A program made the translations under genes and the position numbers. The notes under the pieces are model-generated. The model worked only from the letters and a program-made list of their open reading frames with translations. It did no database searches and was not told the DNA's origin. A DNA stretch of 64,000 bases from Cytospora piceicola (lineage: Eukaryota > Ascomycota > Sordariomycetes > Diaporthales > Cytosporaceae): contig JALQBC010000002.1 of the NCBI GenBank assembly GCA_023375675.1, positions 1,302,001 to 1,366,000 on the forward strand. The letters are read 5' to 3'. Of this stretch, positions 47,399 through 58,550 are shown piece after piece. Each line of letters begins with the position of its first letter. Position 1 is the first letter of the stretch.

Positions 47399-48034
47399 AT
47401 GAACCCTCACCAGAAGAACAAGATCGACGTTAGCGTAAGTCCCTCCTCCCTCAACAGTTGCTCCCCAGCAGCAGACAGGACCAAAACACACATAACCCTG
47501 GAAGGGAAGGTTGTGCAAAACCTTCCCTCCACGACCGCCTCCTCCCAATCCCCACTTCCCACTACACATAAACCAAGAAACTGACCCGCAACCCCGTCAT
47601 CGCAGTCCCTCTCCCCTGAGGAGCAGCGTCTCTTCCGCCTCTACGGCAAGCTCCCCTCGCGGTCCGACCACTTCGCCAAGCACCTCAAGGACCGCAAGTA
47701 CTTCGACTCGGGCGACTACGCCATGTCCAAGGCCGGCAAGGGCGACGGCGTCGACACGGGCAGCGTCGGCAGCCAGCACCCCGTCCCCGAGAACATCCCG
47801 CACAACAGCAGCAACAACGTCGGCAGCCCCGGCCTGAACAAGAGCGGCAGCATGTCGAGCGCGTCCGGCGTCGGCATGATGGCCGGCAGCCCCGCCAAGG
47901 AGAGCTCCAGCGGCCTGCAGAGGGAGACGAGCGCCGAGGAGGCCGTGGAGGACCGGGAGGCCGGCGCTGCTGGCGCCGCGGACAACGGAGACGGGAGTGC
48001 GGCGGGCCAGCAGGGGATCCCTATCCGGTCATGA
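47399..48034 (+). CDS. IGO1: Endosulfine/ARPP-19 family protein (Igo1-like PP2A regulator)
   Basis: Predicted 154-residue protein from exons 47399-47434 and 47606-48034; the 171-nt intron runs from GTAAGT to CGCAG. The core LSPEEQRLFRLYGKLPS leads to KYFDSGDYAMSKAGK, the family's FDSGDY motif with the serine phosphorylated by Greatwall/Rim15-type kinases. When phosphorylated, such proteins inhibit PP2A-B55, linking nutrient state to quiescence and mitotic entry. The remaining two thirds are a disordered Ser/Gly/Ala/Asn-rich tail with several SP sites, typical for fungal members. It converges on MYG1. Confidence 0.93.
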
Positions 48035-48719
48035 GAAGGTGGTGATCAAGCTCGGGACCAAAACCAACTACCCAACCACTCCCACCCCCACTGCTTCATC
48101 GATCTGCTCGTCACTGCTGGTTCTCTAACTGACTGATGATGGTTGGCCGTTTTGCTGTTGCTGCGTGGGTATTTCTACTTTCGAGATGGGACCGATATCA
48201 CGATGAGGAGGGCAGAGTGTGCGTTTCTTAAAGGCGTTGAGGAATACCGGAAAGGAGAAATGGATGACGACTGATTGTTATTATTTTGCTATTTCTCGCA
48301 ACATCCATGCGTTGTTACGCATATCGCATTCGCTACAGCATTTCCTTGGTTCCCGTCGATTAGTCGCGTGGCTGCTGGCGTACGTCTTTTATCTCCCGAG
48401 CGGACCAAGTCACAACATACCCCCTCCGAGATTGGCAGGAGAAGCGGAGGAAGGCACATCTTGGGTCACTGTCGGGGCCAGGAGTAAGAATCGATTAGCA
48501 TGTCACAGGACAAAAGAAGCGCTCGGCGTCCGCAGAAACTCGTGTACGAAATTTGTGTACTTTGACTCTTGTCTACATAGCCATCTGAAGTCTGGCTTCT
48601 TTTGATGAGAGCCCCATATGTCCCCCAAACGCCGCATGAACCAAGGCCAGATCTACCCGTACCTGCAGCCTCGATAATCACCGAATTTTTGGTATCTTGT
48701 CACCACATTTCCACCCCAT
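48035..48719. other. Convergent 3' spacer
   Basis: About 0.7 kb between the 3' ends of the endosulfine and MYG1 genes. No gene or repeat visible. Confidence 0.5.
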
Positions 48720-49844
48720 CTACTCCAGATCCAAGCCCTTCTTGGCGAGCTCAAGAGCACCCTCGAACGTCTTGTTGCCACCGATGAAGCCAGCGGCGTG
48801 AACAAAGACACAGCCGGGGACGCCAGAGACCTTGTCCAGCTCCTCATCCCTGACTCCCCTCCAGGCCTTGGGCAATGGCTTCCGGCTCTGGAAAGAGTCA
48901 CTGGTCTCGGGCACGGTCTGCACTCTCCACTTGGCGTCGGGCGTGGGCTTCTCGGGGTACAGCACGTACAGGACCTTGCCGCTCTCGCCGTTCTCCTCCT
49001 CCAGGGTGTACAGGTGGTCCTTCCAGGGGCAGCTCTGGCCGGCGAGGACCATGATCCGGCCCTGCGCGTCGTACTTGCTCCTCTCGTTGAAGGCCGTCTC
49101 CACCAGCGTCCGGGCGGGCAGCCAGGACTTGACGTAGAAGTCCAGGCTCCGGTCGAACTCCTCGCCTATCCTCTGGCTGGCGGCCACGAACTTGTCGTCC
49201 TCGAAGGCCTGCGCCTCGGCGGGGTCGCTGGGCAGGGGCTCGTTCCACGCGGGGTTCAGCCGGCCGACCATGGCGCCGAGGGTGAAGGCGCCGTTGGAGA
49301 ACCTCTTCTCCAGCCCGGCGGCGGCGATGGCCTCGGGGTCGTACACGCTCACGCCGTTGTCGTTGGCGTCGACGGCCTCGATGAAGGACTCGTAGAGCTT
49401 GTTGTACACCCTGTCGACGGTGGACGCGTCCGCCGCGCCGGCGGAGGCGGCGGCGGCTGCCCGGCCCGCCACGACCTCCTTGCCGTGGTGCATGTAGACG
49501 AGGCCGGCGGAGCTCAGCTTGGTGTCGCGCCCGGGGAAGGTGGTGGTGAAGCCCCGCTGGTGGTGGTCGAAGCGCCTCTTCTCGGCGTCGTACTCGCCGC
49601 CGACGTCGACGACCGTGTCGCAGGTGGCCAGGAGGGCCGGGTCGCGCGTGCGCACCAGGCGCGCGCCGTGGTACCGGGGGATGTGCGTCCGCAGCATGTA
49701 GACGGCCAGGGCCTCGTCGGCGTGGAAGTGCCCGTTGTGCGTGCCGATGGTCACGGCCGAGGAGGACGTGGCGCTGTCGGTCTTGAGGCGCTTGGAGGCG
49801 GATTCGGTGGCCATTTTGATGAGGGGGAGCTGGCGTCGGAGCAT
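48720..49844 (-). CDS. MYG1: MYG1 family exonuclease-like protein
   Basis: Intronless, 374 residues. MYG1 (UPF0160) proteins are DHH-type phosphoesterases; the human protein is a 3'-5' RNA exonuclease in nucleolus and mitochondria. Metal-binding motifs are GTHNGHFHADEALA near residue 33, DVGGEYDAEKRRFDHHQRG (the DHH-type signature) near residue 80, and a later VSVYDPEAIAAA segment; normal length for the family. Two in-frame starts exist: the first ATG at 49844 (MLRRQLPLIK, basic and hydrophobic) and a second 10 codons later (MATESASKRLKTD, with a possible nuclear signal). This would suit dual targeting, as an inference. It is divergent from IEC3. Confidence 0.94.
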   Translation of the reverse strand: MLRRQLPLIKMATESASKRLKTDSATSSSAVTIGTHNGHFHADEALAVYMLRTHIPRYHGARLVRTRDPALLATCDTVVDVGGEYDAEKRRFDHHQRGFTTTFPGRDTKLSSAGLVYMHHGKEVVAGRAAAAASAGAADASTVDRVYNKLYESFIEAVDANDNGVSVYDPEAIAAAGLEKRFSNGAFTLGAMVGRLNPAWNEPLPSDPAEAQAFEDDKFVAASQRIGEEFDRSLDFYVKSWLPARTLVETAFNERSKYDAQGRIMVLAGQSCPWKDHLYTLEEENGESGKVLYVLYPEKPTPDAKWRVQTVPETSDSFQSRKPLPKAWRGVRDEELDKVSGVPGCVFVHAAGFIGGNKTFEGALELAKKGLDLE

Positions 49845-50683
49845 ATGCTGTGGGGATATGGGACCTGGGTGAGGGTAACGGGGGGGTTGTATTGCTTATA
49901 TGGACAGAGCTTGAGATGTTCTGGAGATGGTTGACAGTATCGCAGGGAGCAAAGTGGCGGACTTGGATTTCTTTGACTTTTAACAGTTATTCATGACAAG
50001 CAAAAAATGAGATGCTGGCGATTGGTCCCCGCGGTTGATATTTGGTGGGCCTAAACTGACACTCAGACCAGTTTGAACCGGTGCACTGTACACTGTGGAA
50101 CCCCTGCACTTGAGCACTGACTGAACCCCAAACTCCGATCAATTTTTGGAAATCTGGAGCTTCCGCTCCTGGAGCTTGGACCAGCACCGTTTGACAGGGA
50201 TCCGGAAAGACCGGGCTCTGCGTGCCATGCGTGCCTGCCTGTCTGCAGTGCTGGCCTCCACTCTGCCCGTCCGTCGCGACGTGTAGTACCTACTCTGAAC
50301 TTGTAACTTTCCTCGTTACAAATTTGGAACTGATGATTCCCCAACCAGCATACACATCCTTCTCCCTGAACCCAGTCGCCCAGTTGTCCACGTAGCCGTG
50401 TGGCCTCATTCTCACATCCCGAGTCTGGATTGACGGACCAAAGAGTTATTCATACTCTATCTACAGAGGCTACTGCGCTCAGGTGTTCTTAGCGCTGCCA
50501 ATTATAGGACGCTCACCACGCGACGACCGCGTACGACAATTAGAGTTTTGAAGCGCCCATCTATCGAAAGTTGTATCAGAGCATACCGCGCCACAACCAG
50601 CGAGTCGAGGGGTCTATTGGCCCTTTGGATAACCACAAGCAGCTTCGCTTCGGGACAACAATAGGCAGAGATAACAACCCGTC
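49845..50683. promoter_or_regulatory. Divergent intergenic region
   Basis: About 840 bp between the starts of MYG1 (minus) and IEC3 (plus), presumably with both promoters. No defensible site is seen. Confidence 0.5.
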
Positions 50684-52351
50684 ATGTCGACCACAAAGGA
50701 CGACGCCCCCCACGCGGCCGGCCACCGTACAATGCACGAGGACAGTGGAGATAAACCAAGAGGCCATGGTCGGACTCGTACTAAATCCTTCGCCGATGAC
50801 GCCGAATTGAAAAGGGCAGCTATACCCAGGGGCAGTAGCCGAACCCGCGCTGCATCAATCGTGATGGATGCCGACTTGAAGCACGAGGATGGCGGCCCGG
50901 ACGTCACCATGGCTGATGCGAAGCCGACCTACAAGTCCTGGAAGAAGAAGTACCGCAAGATGCGCATCAAGTTCGATGAGAGTATGGCCCACGGCGAGCA
51001 ACTCTATCAACAGGAACAGAAGGCCCTGAAGAAGATTAAACAATTGGCCATCTACAACGAGCAAGCCTCCCCTTTCTCACCTGCCGCACCCTTCCCCCAA
51101 TCCATCCACAGAACTATCTGCCATCGACTGCAAGCTAACCCTATGTACAGCCGTCTCCTAGACCTTCTCACAGATATCAATAACAGACCACAAATTCCCA
51201 CGGAAAGGCGCTTCGACGTCAGCCTTGACATTCCTTCCGACGCGGAGGAGACATTCACCCTGGACATTGATCGGGAGGCACGACCTGGTCCCCAGCCTTC
51301 CAAGTCTCTCAAAGACTTGATCAAGGATGTACCACACCTCGACTTCGCTGCCACAGCAGAGCGATATCCCGATGTCGCCAACAACCTCCTTACTGGTATC
51401 GACTCGCCAGCCGCCGAGGCCAGTCACCAACAGCACCCTCCATCATTCCTGACAGCCGATGACATCGACAATTACCTATGGGAGGTCGATGCACAAGCAA
51501 AGACGGAATCCGAGGAGCACGGCGACGAGATGGAGATGCTCCCAACCCTGGCGCCCCTGGCAAAAGAGCACAATGCCGGCGGACCCCACATCGCTGCTGC
51601 AGCGGGACGAGGGGCCACCCCGTCGTCGGCAGTAACAACCCTCAAGGACACGTCGGCCGCTGGTGCCAGCAGCATCAGCACGACAAGCCGGGACTTTGCG
51701 CTGCGAAACCCGACGAGCGTGTACAACTGGCTCAGGAAGCATGCACCCAACACCTTCCTGCAAGATAACGACGGCGGCGAGGAGAAGAAGCAAAAGGGCA
51801 GCAGCGGGGACAAGAAGTCCCGCAAGGCGCACCGCATGGTGGACGAAGACGAGGAGGAGGAGGAGGAAGACAACACGCGCACGCCCGCCCGGAAGGGTGC
51901 AGGTGGGGGGGCGCGCAAGTCGGGCGCAGAGGGGGGCCGTGCCGGCACCGCGGCGGCGCGCGCCAAGGGGGAGCGCGCCTCGAGGCGGTCGACGGCCGGC
52001 TCGGCCAAGTCCAAGCGGCGGTCGATGGACGAGACCATGTACGACGTGGACGACGACCTCGCCCCCGCCGAGGTGCCACACTCGGCCGGGGGCGGGGGCG
52101 GGGGCGGCGGCAGCAAGAGCAAGCGCAAGCGTGCCCTGGACGACGACACGGGGTACCGCCCCAAGGGGGGCTCGAGCCGGAGGCCGACCAAGAAGAGGAA
52201 CAAGAACTCCATCAGCGCGGCGTCCGTCGGGGGTGCCGGCGGGGTGGACAGCATCCAGCCTGCGCTCCATGCGGAGACGCCGGGTGGGAAGAAGAGGACG
52301 CGGGAGGAGGCTGAAATCAAGGAGGATGCCGGGGGCGAGACCGAGGATTAG
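50684..52351 (+). CDS. IEC3: IEC3-like subunit of the INO80 chromatin remodeller
   Basis: Intronless, 555 residues, expected in the nucleus as a fungal-specific INO80 subunit. The diagnostic segment is at residues about 83-126: KPTYKSWKKKYRKMRIKFDE, then a coiled stretch of Glu/Gln/Lys (GEQLYQQEQKALKKIKQLAIYNEQ). A second conserved patch is SVYNWLRKHAPNTFLQDNDG near residues 345-364. The C-terminal third is highly charged and low in complexity: an acidic run (DEDEEEEEED), Gly runs encoded by GGGGGC repeats near 52090, and Lys/Arg clusters (SKSKRKRA, RRPTKKRNKN) that can serve as nuclear signals. The start ATG sits in a CCCGTCATG context with no upstream in-frame ATG nearby. Confidence 0.9.
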   Translation: MSTTKDDAPHAAGHRTMHEDSGDKPRGHGRTRTKSFADDAELKRAAIPRGSSRTRAASIVMDADLKHEDGGPDVTMADAKPTYKSWKKKYRKMRIKFDESMAHGEQLYQQEQKALKKIKQLAIYNEQASPFSPAAPFPQSIHRTICHRLQANPMYSRLLDLLTDINNRPQIPTERRFDVSLDIPSDAEETFTLDIDREARPGPQPSKSLKDLIKDVPHLDFAATAERYPDVANNLLTGIDSPAAEASHQQHPPSFLTADDIDNYLWEVDAQAKTESEEHGDEMEMLPTLAPLAKEHNAGGPHIAAAAGRGATPSSAVTTLKDTSAAGASSISTTSRDFALRNPTSVYNWLRKHAPNTFLQDNDGGEEKKQKGSSGDKKSRKAHRMVDEDEEEEEEDNTRTPARKGAGGGARKSGAEGGRAGTAAARAKGERASRRSTAGSAKSKRRSMDETMYDVDDDLAPAEVPHSAGGGGGGGGSKSKRKRALDDDTGYRPKGGSSRRPTKKRNKNSISAASVGGAGGVDSIQPALHAETPGGKKRTREEAEIKEDAGGETED

Positions 52352-53468
52352 GCTGGGGGCTCTATGTGGCTCCCGAGGACGGAGCGTCTGTATAACCGTG
52401 GTAGATGGTTATCTCAGGGAGAGGTTGGAAGTATCTTATCAAGGGGTATTTGATCCATGACAGGATGACACCGGGAACCTGTGTTCTACGAGAGTGTGCT
52501 GTGAGTAAGGCTATTTTACAGAGGTGTGTTTTATAATAGAGTGTCCTCGAGAGAACACCTATCTGAGAGAGTGCCGGGGACAATTCCAGGTGTAAACGTT
52601 TGCGAGACCTTGACTTGACCGTGCAGTTCATCAAGAAGTCTCTCGTCACAAGGTTGCGTCTTGCTCACAAAGTGATTTGCAGCCCCTGGTGGTTTGATCC
52701 ACCCCTCACCAATGGAAAAGAAACCACCTTGTGGTATATACGTACATTAATTACCGAGGAGAGGGTTGGATTTCACCTGAAAAGAGAGTACCGAGACCTT
52801 GGGCAAGCCAATGTCCGACAGGTGGAAAGCCAAGTGTATGTAAACCACACCGTCCCTCCCTACCTACCCTTACCGATTTTGATGTTGCTTGGGTTCTGTT
52901 TGTTGATGATACTTCCTCGCCTCTCTTTCTCACCCCTTCAGAATGCCATGTCATGACCACAGATGCAGGTAATATAATGTAAGGTCATGCTATTGATATG
53001 CACGTACAGTGTAACAGAGGTGAGCACTAGATACCGGGATCTTAGTCAGTCCCACCGCCGCTGTAGCGTCCTGTATATACGGGCGAGATGTTTATCTCTT
53101 CCACTCTCTCTCCTCTCTCTTTCTCTCTTAAACACATGCGTCTTTCTCTGCTCTGTCTTCGTGTTGTCATTTCCGCCCTGCCCTGGTTGGCGCAGCTGGC
53201 AGGAGCGCATAAGCAACGACGACGTCGCTGACTGGTGGGCAGGCAGGCAGGCAGACAAACCGTGCAGAAAGTCCAAGGCGGTACTGTCCAGACCAAGAAC
53301 AGTAAGGTGAAGGCATCTCATCAAGTCGAAAATGCAGATCTCCTGGTCCCTGTCCTCCTGTTAGGTATCTTCTGAGAGCAAATGATTCCCTCCTCTTTAG
53401 CTTTACCCCGTCCAGACACACATGGAGTTCTCAAAATCATTTACACCAGTTCGTTATTCCCTCCTCCC
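52352..53468. other. Convergent 3' spacer
   Basis: About 1.1 kb between the ends of IEC3 and isocitrate dehydrogenase. It contains a pyrimidine-rich CTCTC stretch near 53100-53130. No gene is visible. Confidence 0.5.
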
Positions 53469-54997
53469 TTACAGCTTCTGCTTCAGCAGGCCCTTCATCC
53501 TCTTCTCCACGGCGTTGAGGTACTCAGTCGTCGTGACGTAAGGAGCGTCCTTGCCGCAGGCCAGGGCCAAATCCTTGGTCATGATGCCGTCCTCGCCGAC
53601 GGTGTCGATACAGGCCTTCTCCAGGCTCTCGGCGAACGCAACCAGCTCGGGTGTGCCGTCCAGCTGTCCTCGCTTGGCGAGACCCCTGGTCCATGCGAAG
53701 ATGGAGGCGATGGGGTTCGTGGAAGTGGGGTTGCCCTTCTGGTGCTCGCGGTAGTGACGGGTCACGGTGCCGTGGGCGGCCTCGGACTCGAAGGTCTTGC
53801 CGTCGGGGGTGACCAGCACGGAGGTCATCAGGCCCAGGGAGCCGAAGCCCTGAGCGACGATGTCAGACTGCACGTCACCGTCGTAGTCTATTTTTTTGGG
53901 GGGTCTGTTAGCTTTTCCTTCCTGTTGCAGAGAACAGCGGGCGACTGGAGGGGCTCGACTCACTCTTGAGAGCCATGACGTATCCACCCTTGCTCTTGAT
54001 CATCTGCGCAACCATATCATCGATCAGGCGGTGCTCGTACCAGATGCCCTTCTTCTCGAACTCGGCCTGGTACTGGTTGTCGTAGATCTCTTGGAAGATG
54101 TCCTTGAAGCGACCGTCGTACTTCTTGAGAATGGTGTTCTTGGTGCTCATGTACAGAGGCAGGCCCCTGTCAAGGGCAAGCTTGAAGCTCGAGTGGGCGA
54201 AACCGGTGATGCTCTCGTCGGTGTTGTACTGGGTCTGGGCAACTCCGCCGCCGGACTTGAAGTCGTAGACCTCAATCTCCTCGGGTGCGCCACCCTCAGG
54301 GGTGTACACCATGGTGAGCTTTCCTGGGCCGGGGATGACACGGTCCTTGGCGCGGTACTGGTCACCGAAGGCGTGGCGACCGATGACGATGGGCTTCTCC
54401 CAGCCGGGCACGAGACGAGGAATGCGAGGGATAATGATGGACTCGCGGAAGACGGTGCCGCCGAGGATGTTGCGGATGGTACCGTTGGGGGACAGCCACA
54501 CTACAGAACAGCAGGTTGCGCTGGTCAGCCACCGACTCACCAAGATATCAGGCTGTTCTGGGCGCCTGGCCGGCTTCTTAGGGTGACTCACTCTTCTTCA
54601 GGTTGAACTCCTTGACACGCTGCTCATCGGGGGTGATGGTGGCGCACTTGATACCAACGCTGTACTTCTGGATGGCCTCAGCGGCGTCGACGGTGACCTT
54701 GTCCTCGGTCTTGTCACGGTACTCGAGACCCAGGTCGTAGTACTTCAGGTCGATGTCCAGGTAAGGGTGGATGAACTTGTTCTTGATATCCTCCCAGATG
54801 ATGCGGGTCATCTCGTCGCCATCGAGCTCGACGACGGGGTTCTTGACCTTGATCTTCTGAGCAGTCGCCATTGTTCGCACGATACCTGCCAGACGGAGAG
54901 CTGGTGCTGCCTGTGTGACTGGGGAGAGCTTGAAGCTGGACCGCATGGCAGGGCGGCAAGCGGTGCGACCCAGGGTCGCAGCAGCGGCAGGAAGCAT
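53469..54997 (-). CDS. IDP1: NADP-dependent isocitrate dehydrogenase
   Basis: Predicted 453-residue enzyme converting isocitrate to 2-oxoglutarate with NADPH formation. Exons are 54997-54592, 54500-53964 and 53886/53887-53469; introns of 91 and 76 nt, frame closed with the last exon starting at 53887. The first 40 residues (Ala/Arg/Ser-rich, [21 protein letters not shown]) look like a mitochondrial presequence. A second in-frame ATG at 54871 starts [20 protein letters not shown], the start of the mature enzyme. The active-site region [26 protein letters not shown] is split by intron 1. The IDH signature [19 protein letters not shown] and the [11 protein letters not shown] segment are intact. 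The C-terminus KQKL is only a weak match to a peroxisomal signal. Confidence 0.97.
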
Positions 54998-56174
54998 ATT
55001 TATTGCCGGGTCGGTCGGTGGTTCGGTCGAAGGGGAGTTATTAGGAGGAGGTGAGGGGTGGTATGGTATGGGTGGCGACGTGACAGCTCGGTTACACTGA
55101 CAGACCGGAAGCTTTGGTTTTGGAGACGGAATAGCCCAGCGGTAATAAGAGGCCGGGGAAATGGGAGAGCAACACAGGATAAATATTATGTCGCAACTGA
55201 TGAACAATGAGCAGCCGAAGATCGCAGGCGACGAATTCTCCGGCTCGCGCAATTCGGCGCTATCCAACCGAGCCAGTTCTTGGATTGCGGTACCAAACGC
55301 GCCCAAAGTAATCCCAAGAGGTAAAAAGGTGGGTCGAATGTGGTCGAATGTGGATGTCGCGGCTCCGAGTCCGGATCATGGACGCTTCTTCATCAGCCGC
55401 AGAACGGAGCAGTTTATGAGTCGAAACATGCCATTTGACGGCAATCCGATGACAGCTCCAAGCCTGACAATTATGTTGAGAACAGAGGAAATAAAATGAA
55501 GGGAGAGAGCACAGATGGTTTAGTTGGGCTTTACATAGATATGATGAACATTGGAAGGTCTCGGACATAAGGAAGGAACGTATTTGGGGGTGTTGAAGAA
55601 TTTGGAGAATGGGGACAATCTAATCTGCACGTCAGTACCTAGGTATTTAGTACCAATTTGGGACACTCGGTATAAAACATGCCGTGACACATCTGACACT
55701 TACACTTTACGATTGCAGAGATACAGAGTACAGAGTACAGATAGTGGGTAATACGGCTACCAAAACAGCCTTTCAACCACTGAACATTCGAATTACGGTT
55801 GAAATGCCGGGCAATATAGACTTGGCAATAGATATATACATATATACATATATATATATCCTCAGCCAACTAAGGTTGAATGGAAGAGAGGTCATGGGGC
55901 GGGCTCCCCGTAGGTTACCGAGGTACCACTATCTGGGTACCTACCCAGGTACAAAGGTACTTGATACATAGGTACATACTGTGAGGTACCAGGCAAGCTT
56001 TCCGCTTTCCCCGCATTCTGCCATGATCTTGGTGGGGTAAACGATCAATCCGGGGAAGGCACGTATCCACCTATCGATATCATATTTAATCCAGATGTCA
56101 ACTGATCCATCCTTCTTAGTTAAATTGGGTTTACGTAAGTACCTATTTGAGCATGAATGCACGTATTCAAGTCC
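54998..56174. promoter_or_regulatory. Intergenic region with TA microsatellite and GGTACC cluster
   Basis: The left part should be the isocitrate dehydrogenase promoter. The right part, 3' of the beta-propeller gene, holds TACCTAGGTA at 55636-55645, an imperfect TA/CATA microsatellite near 55830-55860, and a dense cluster of GGTACC/TACCTACC words at 55920-55995. Confidence 0.55.
55830..55860. repeat. Imperfect (TA)n/(TACA)n microsatellite
   Basis: A run of TATATACATATATACATATATATATAT-type alternation. Simple repeat with no evident role. Confidence 0.85.
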
Positions 56175-57311
56175 TCAGTTGTGATCAATAGGCGAAGGCC
56201 CAACCCCGATGTCCAACGTGAAAACATACAACGGCTTCACAATAGTGTTCTCCCCAGTCGCACTGAACGGCACCCCCCTATGCAGCTGCGCAGCCGGCAT
56301 CCACAGCCTGTTCGTATTATCGATCCACATCGCATCGATCCAGAGCAGCCTGTCGTCCTGCACCAGCGTCGTCCTGGTGCCATTGGCATACACCTTCTCC
56401 ACCGCCTGGCGGTCCGTATCGCTGACATACAGGTTCCCCTCCGCGTCGATGGCCGTGCCCCCGGTGCCCGGCGTCAGCGCAAACGGCTCGACGTGCCGGC
56501 TCAGCACGTCCAGGCTCGCCGCCGACGAGTTGTAGAACGCCTCGTCCAGCCGCGCCGTCGCGATCCGCGACATGCCGCCCGACGCCGGCTGGTAGTACAG
56601 GTACGCCCCGTCCGGGCTCACCTCGAGCTGGTCCGCGCGGATGTACGAGAAGCCCCCGGACGAGCTGGGCAGCAGCCTCCCCTCCCCGCTCAGCGGCGTG
56701 AAGGCCTGCACGGACGGGTCCCCCTCCAGCAGCCGCACGGCTCGCCCGCTCTCGAGGTCCAGCACGATCAGCGCGCCGACCCCCGCGTCCGTGAGGTACG
56801 CCCGGCCCCGCGCCCCGTCGAACCGGATGTCGTCGAGCAGCGAGTCCGCCTTGGTCACGTTGCCCATGCCGTACACCCTCGACACCGTGTCCGTATCCGT
56901 GTCCACCACCACCAGCTTCGGGCCCTCGGGTAGTATCACCGGCTTCCCGAACCCGGGCGACCCCGTGTCCACGAGCCAGAGCGACCCGTCGGGCCCCACC
57001 CTCTGGGCGTTGATGCGGACGAGCGTCGCCGCCGGGTCGCTGCCCCCGCCCGCCGCGTAGCTGTTCCACTGAGCGTCGGGGTACGGGACGCCCGTGCCGT
57101 TGACCCATTCCACCACCTCGGGGAGGCCTTGGGCCTGCGTCCCGTCCACGCGCGCGTAGAGGACGAAGAGCCGGCCGTCCGGGGTGGTGCTCACGCCGTT
57201 GCAGGGCGTGTCTAGTGTGAGTGCGGTCTGGATCCGGGGGTCGCTGGCTGCAAGGCACCCTGAGGTGAGGGTGAGGGTGGCAGCAGTGGCCAGGGATAGG
57301 TGAGAACGCAT
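56175..57311 (-). CDS. Secreted Yellow/SMP-30-like beta-propeller protein
   Basis: Intronless, 378 residues. A signal peptide (MRSHLSLATAATLTLTSGCLA) is followed by repeated propeller-blade segments: CNGVSTTPDGRLFVLYARVDG, RINAQRVGPDGSLWLVDTGSPG, LDDIRFDGARGRAYLTDAG, LEVSPDGAYLYYQPASGG and GTAIDAEGNLYVSDTDRQAVEKV. The pattern fits the six-bladed SMP-30/major royal jelly protein-like group, often called Yellow-related in fungi. Possible N-glycosylation sites (NGT, NVT, NSS) agree with secretion. Lactonase or ligand-binding activity is possible but not shown. It is head-to-tail with isocitrate dehydrogenase but far apart. Confidence 0.85.
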   Translation of the reverse strand: MRSHLSLATAATLTLTSGCLAASDPRIQTALTLDTPCNGVSTTPDGRLFVLYARVDGTQAQGLPEVVEWVNGTGVPYPDAQWNSYAAGGGSDPAATLVRINAQRVGPDGSLWLVDTGSPGFGKPVILPEGPKLVVVDTDTDTVSRVYGMGNVTKADSLLDDIRFDGARGRAYLTDAGVGALIVLDLESGRAVRLLEGDPSVQAFTPLSGEGRLLPSSSGGFSYIRADQLEVSPDGAYLYYQPASGGMSRIATARLDEAFYNSSAASLDVLSRHVEPFALTPGTGGTAIDAEGNLYVSDTDRQAVEKVYANGTRTTLVQDDRLLWIDAMWIDNTNRLWMPAAQLHRGVPFSATGENTIVKPLYVFTLDIGVGPSPIDHN

Positions 57312-58550
57312 CTTGTTGTCGAGCCCGAGGTGAATGCCCTATGTGAGTCTTAGGCAGATCTTTGGGAGGACCAAGAAGGCTTCAATAGACCGCACCTCCT
57401 GTGTCCCTTTTAAATGTAAACAAACTGGACGAGCTCCTCACCGCACTCGTTCCATCTTGTTTGCATTTACCGTCATTATCGCGTCCATGAATCATGACGT
57501 CTGAGACCCTGCGGCTCTGTTACATCGTGGTTTGTTTGACGAATGGGAAAACGGTCAACAGTTGCGTCATATGTTGCAGTTGCGGGTGATGTTGCTTCAT
57601 ATCCCAACAATACTACCGTAGTTCCATACACGTGGCGGCGAATACCTCGGCAGTCAGTCGGTAGCTACCGTATAGTTATGGATAATCTGCACCTCGGAGC
57701 CAGCAATCTGAGTCTGGCGCTGGTTATCGGGTTGAAGAACCAATAAAGTATTGGTATCATACTGTTGAACTCGACCAACAGGGGAGTCTTTTACAGAAAC
57801 CCGAACTTCCCTTGCCCTACTAAACACCGGATAAGAAACACGGCAAAAACGGAATCCCCAATCTCACCAAACCCAATCCTGTGATACCATGCACAACACC
57901 TCCCGGCTTGCGCCTCAAAATAACACGCCTCAGCCTCACTCCAGTTACGCCTAGCCAGTCTGCCTTTCTATCCTCACCCGCAAACCAAGCCCCTGCCGAG
58001 AAACGCCAGTACCCGGACCCTCCCAATTACCCCAGCCCCCCCAGACAGCAAAATCGGAAGAGAGGGGAAAGTAAAGCAAGTAGGTGGATAGAATTACAAC
58101 AAACAGAGACAGAGATGAGTTTTGCGGTCCCACCAAAAGAGAACAATTCAGCCACTGCTAGTAAAGACGGATGTGAAACCACACAGAGAGAAGTAAACGA
58201 GAAAGGCAGGCCTCAACTCCCCTTTTCTTGAAGAACGCCTAACGCCGGGAACACTGCGTTGTGATTGAAAACAGAAAAGCCTAACCCGGGCTCGAGGAAA
58301 AGTATGGACAAACAAATGTCCGTCTTTGCCTGCTGGCGTTGTTTTGTTTTCTTTTGTGTGGGTGGGTATCAAGAAAAGGGACCATACAAGACGTAAACAA
58401 CAAAGGTGAAAGTGGGTACCAAATAGGAAAGGGAAGGACGGGTAGAGACATCGTAAAGAAGAGACATGAACAGGTGACGAACGGTGCAAAGCAAAAGAAC
58501 TGCCCCAACCAGCCCAGACGGCCCGGCCGGCCACTCCAGCGACCACCTCA
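57312..58550. other. Spacer between propeller and zinc-finger genes
   Basis: About 1.2 kb holding the propeller gene promoter (left) and the 3' end of the zinc-finger gene (right). No gene visible. Confidence 0.45.

Noticed and set aside
48798..49934. A 378-codon open frame on the plus strand opposite MYG1
   Set aside because: It is Gly/Val/Leu-rich with no domain and mirrors the GC-rich codons of MYG1; the minus-strand gene has clear family motifs.
51472..52460. Long frames overlapping the IEC3 C-terminal half on both strands
   Set aside because: They reflect low-complexity GC-rich repeats of the true gene read in other frames.
56157..57258. Long Arg/Pro-rich frames on both strands across the beta-propeller gene
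   Set aside because: Composition is typical of out-of-frame reading of a GC-rich gene; no motif is present.
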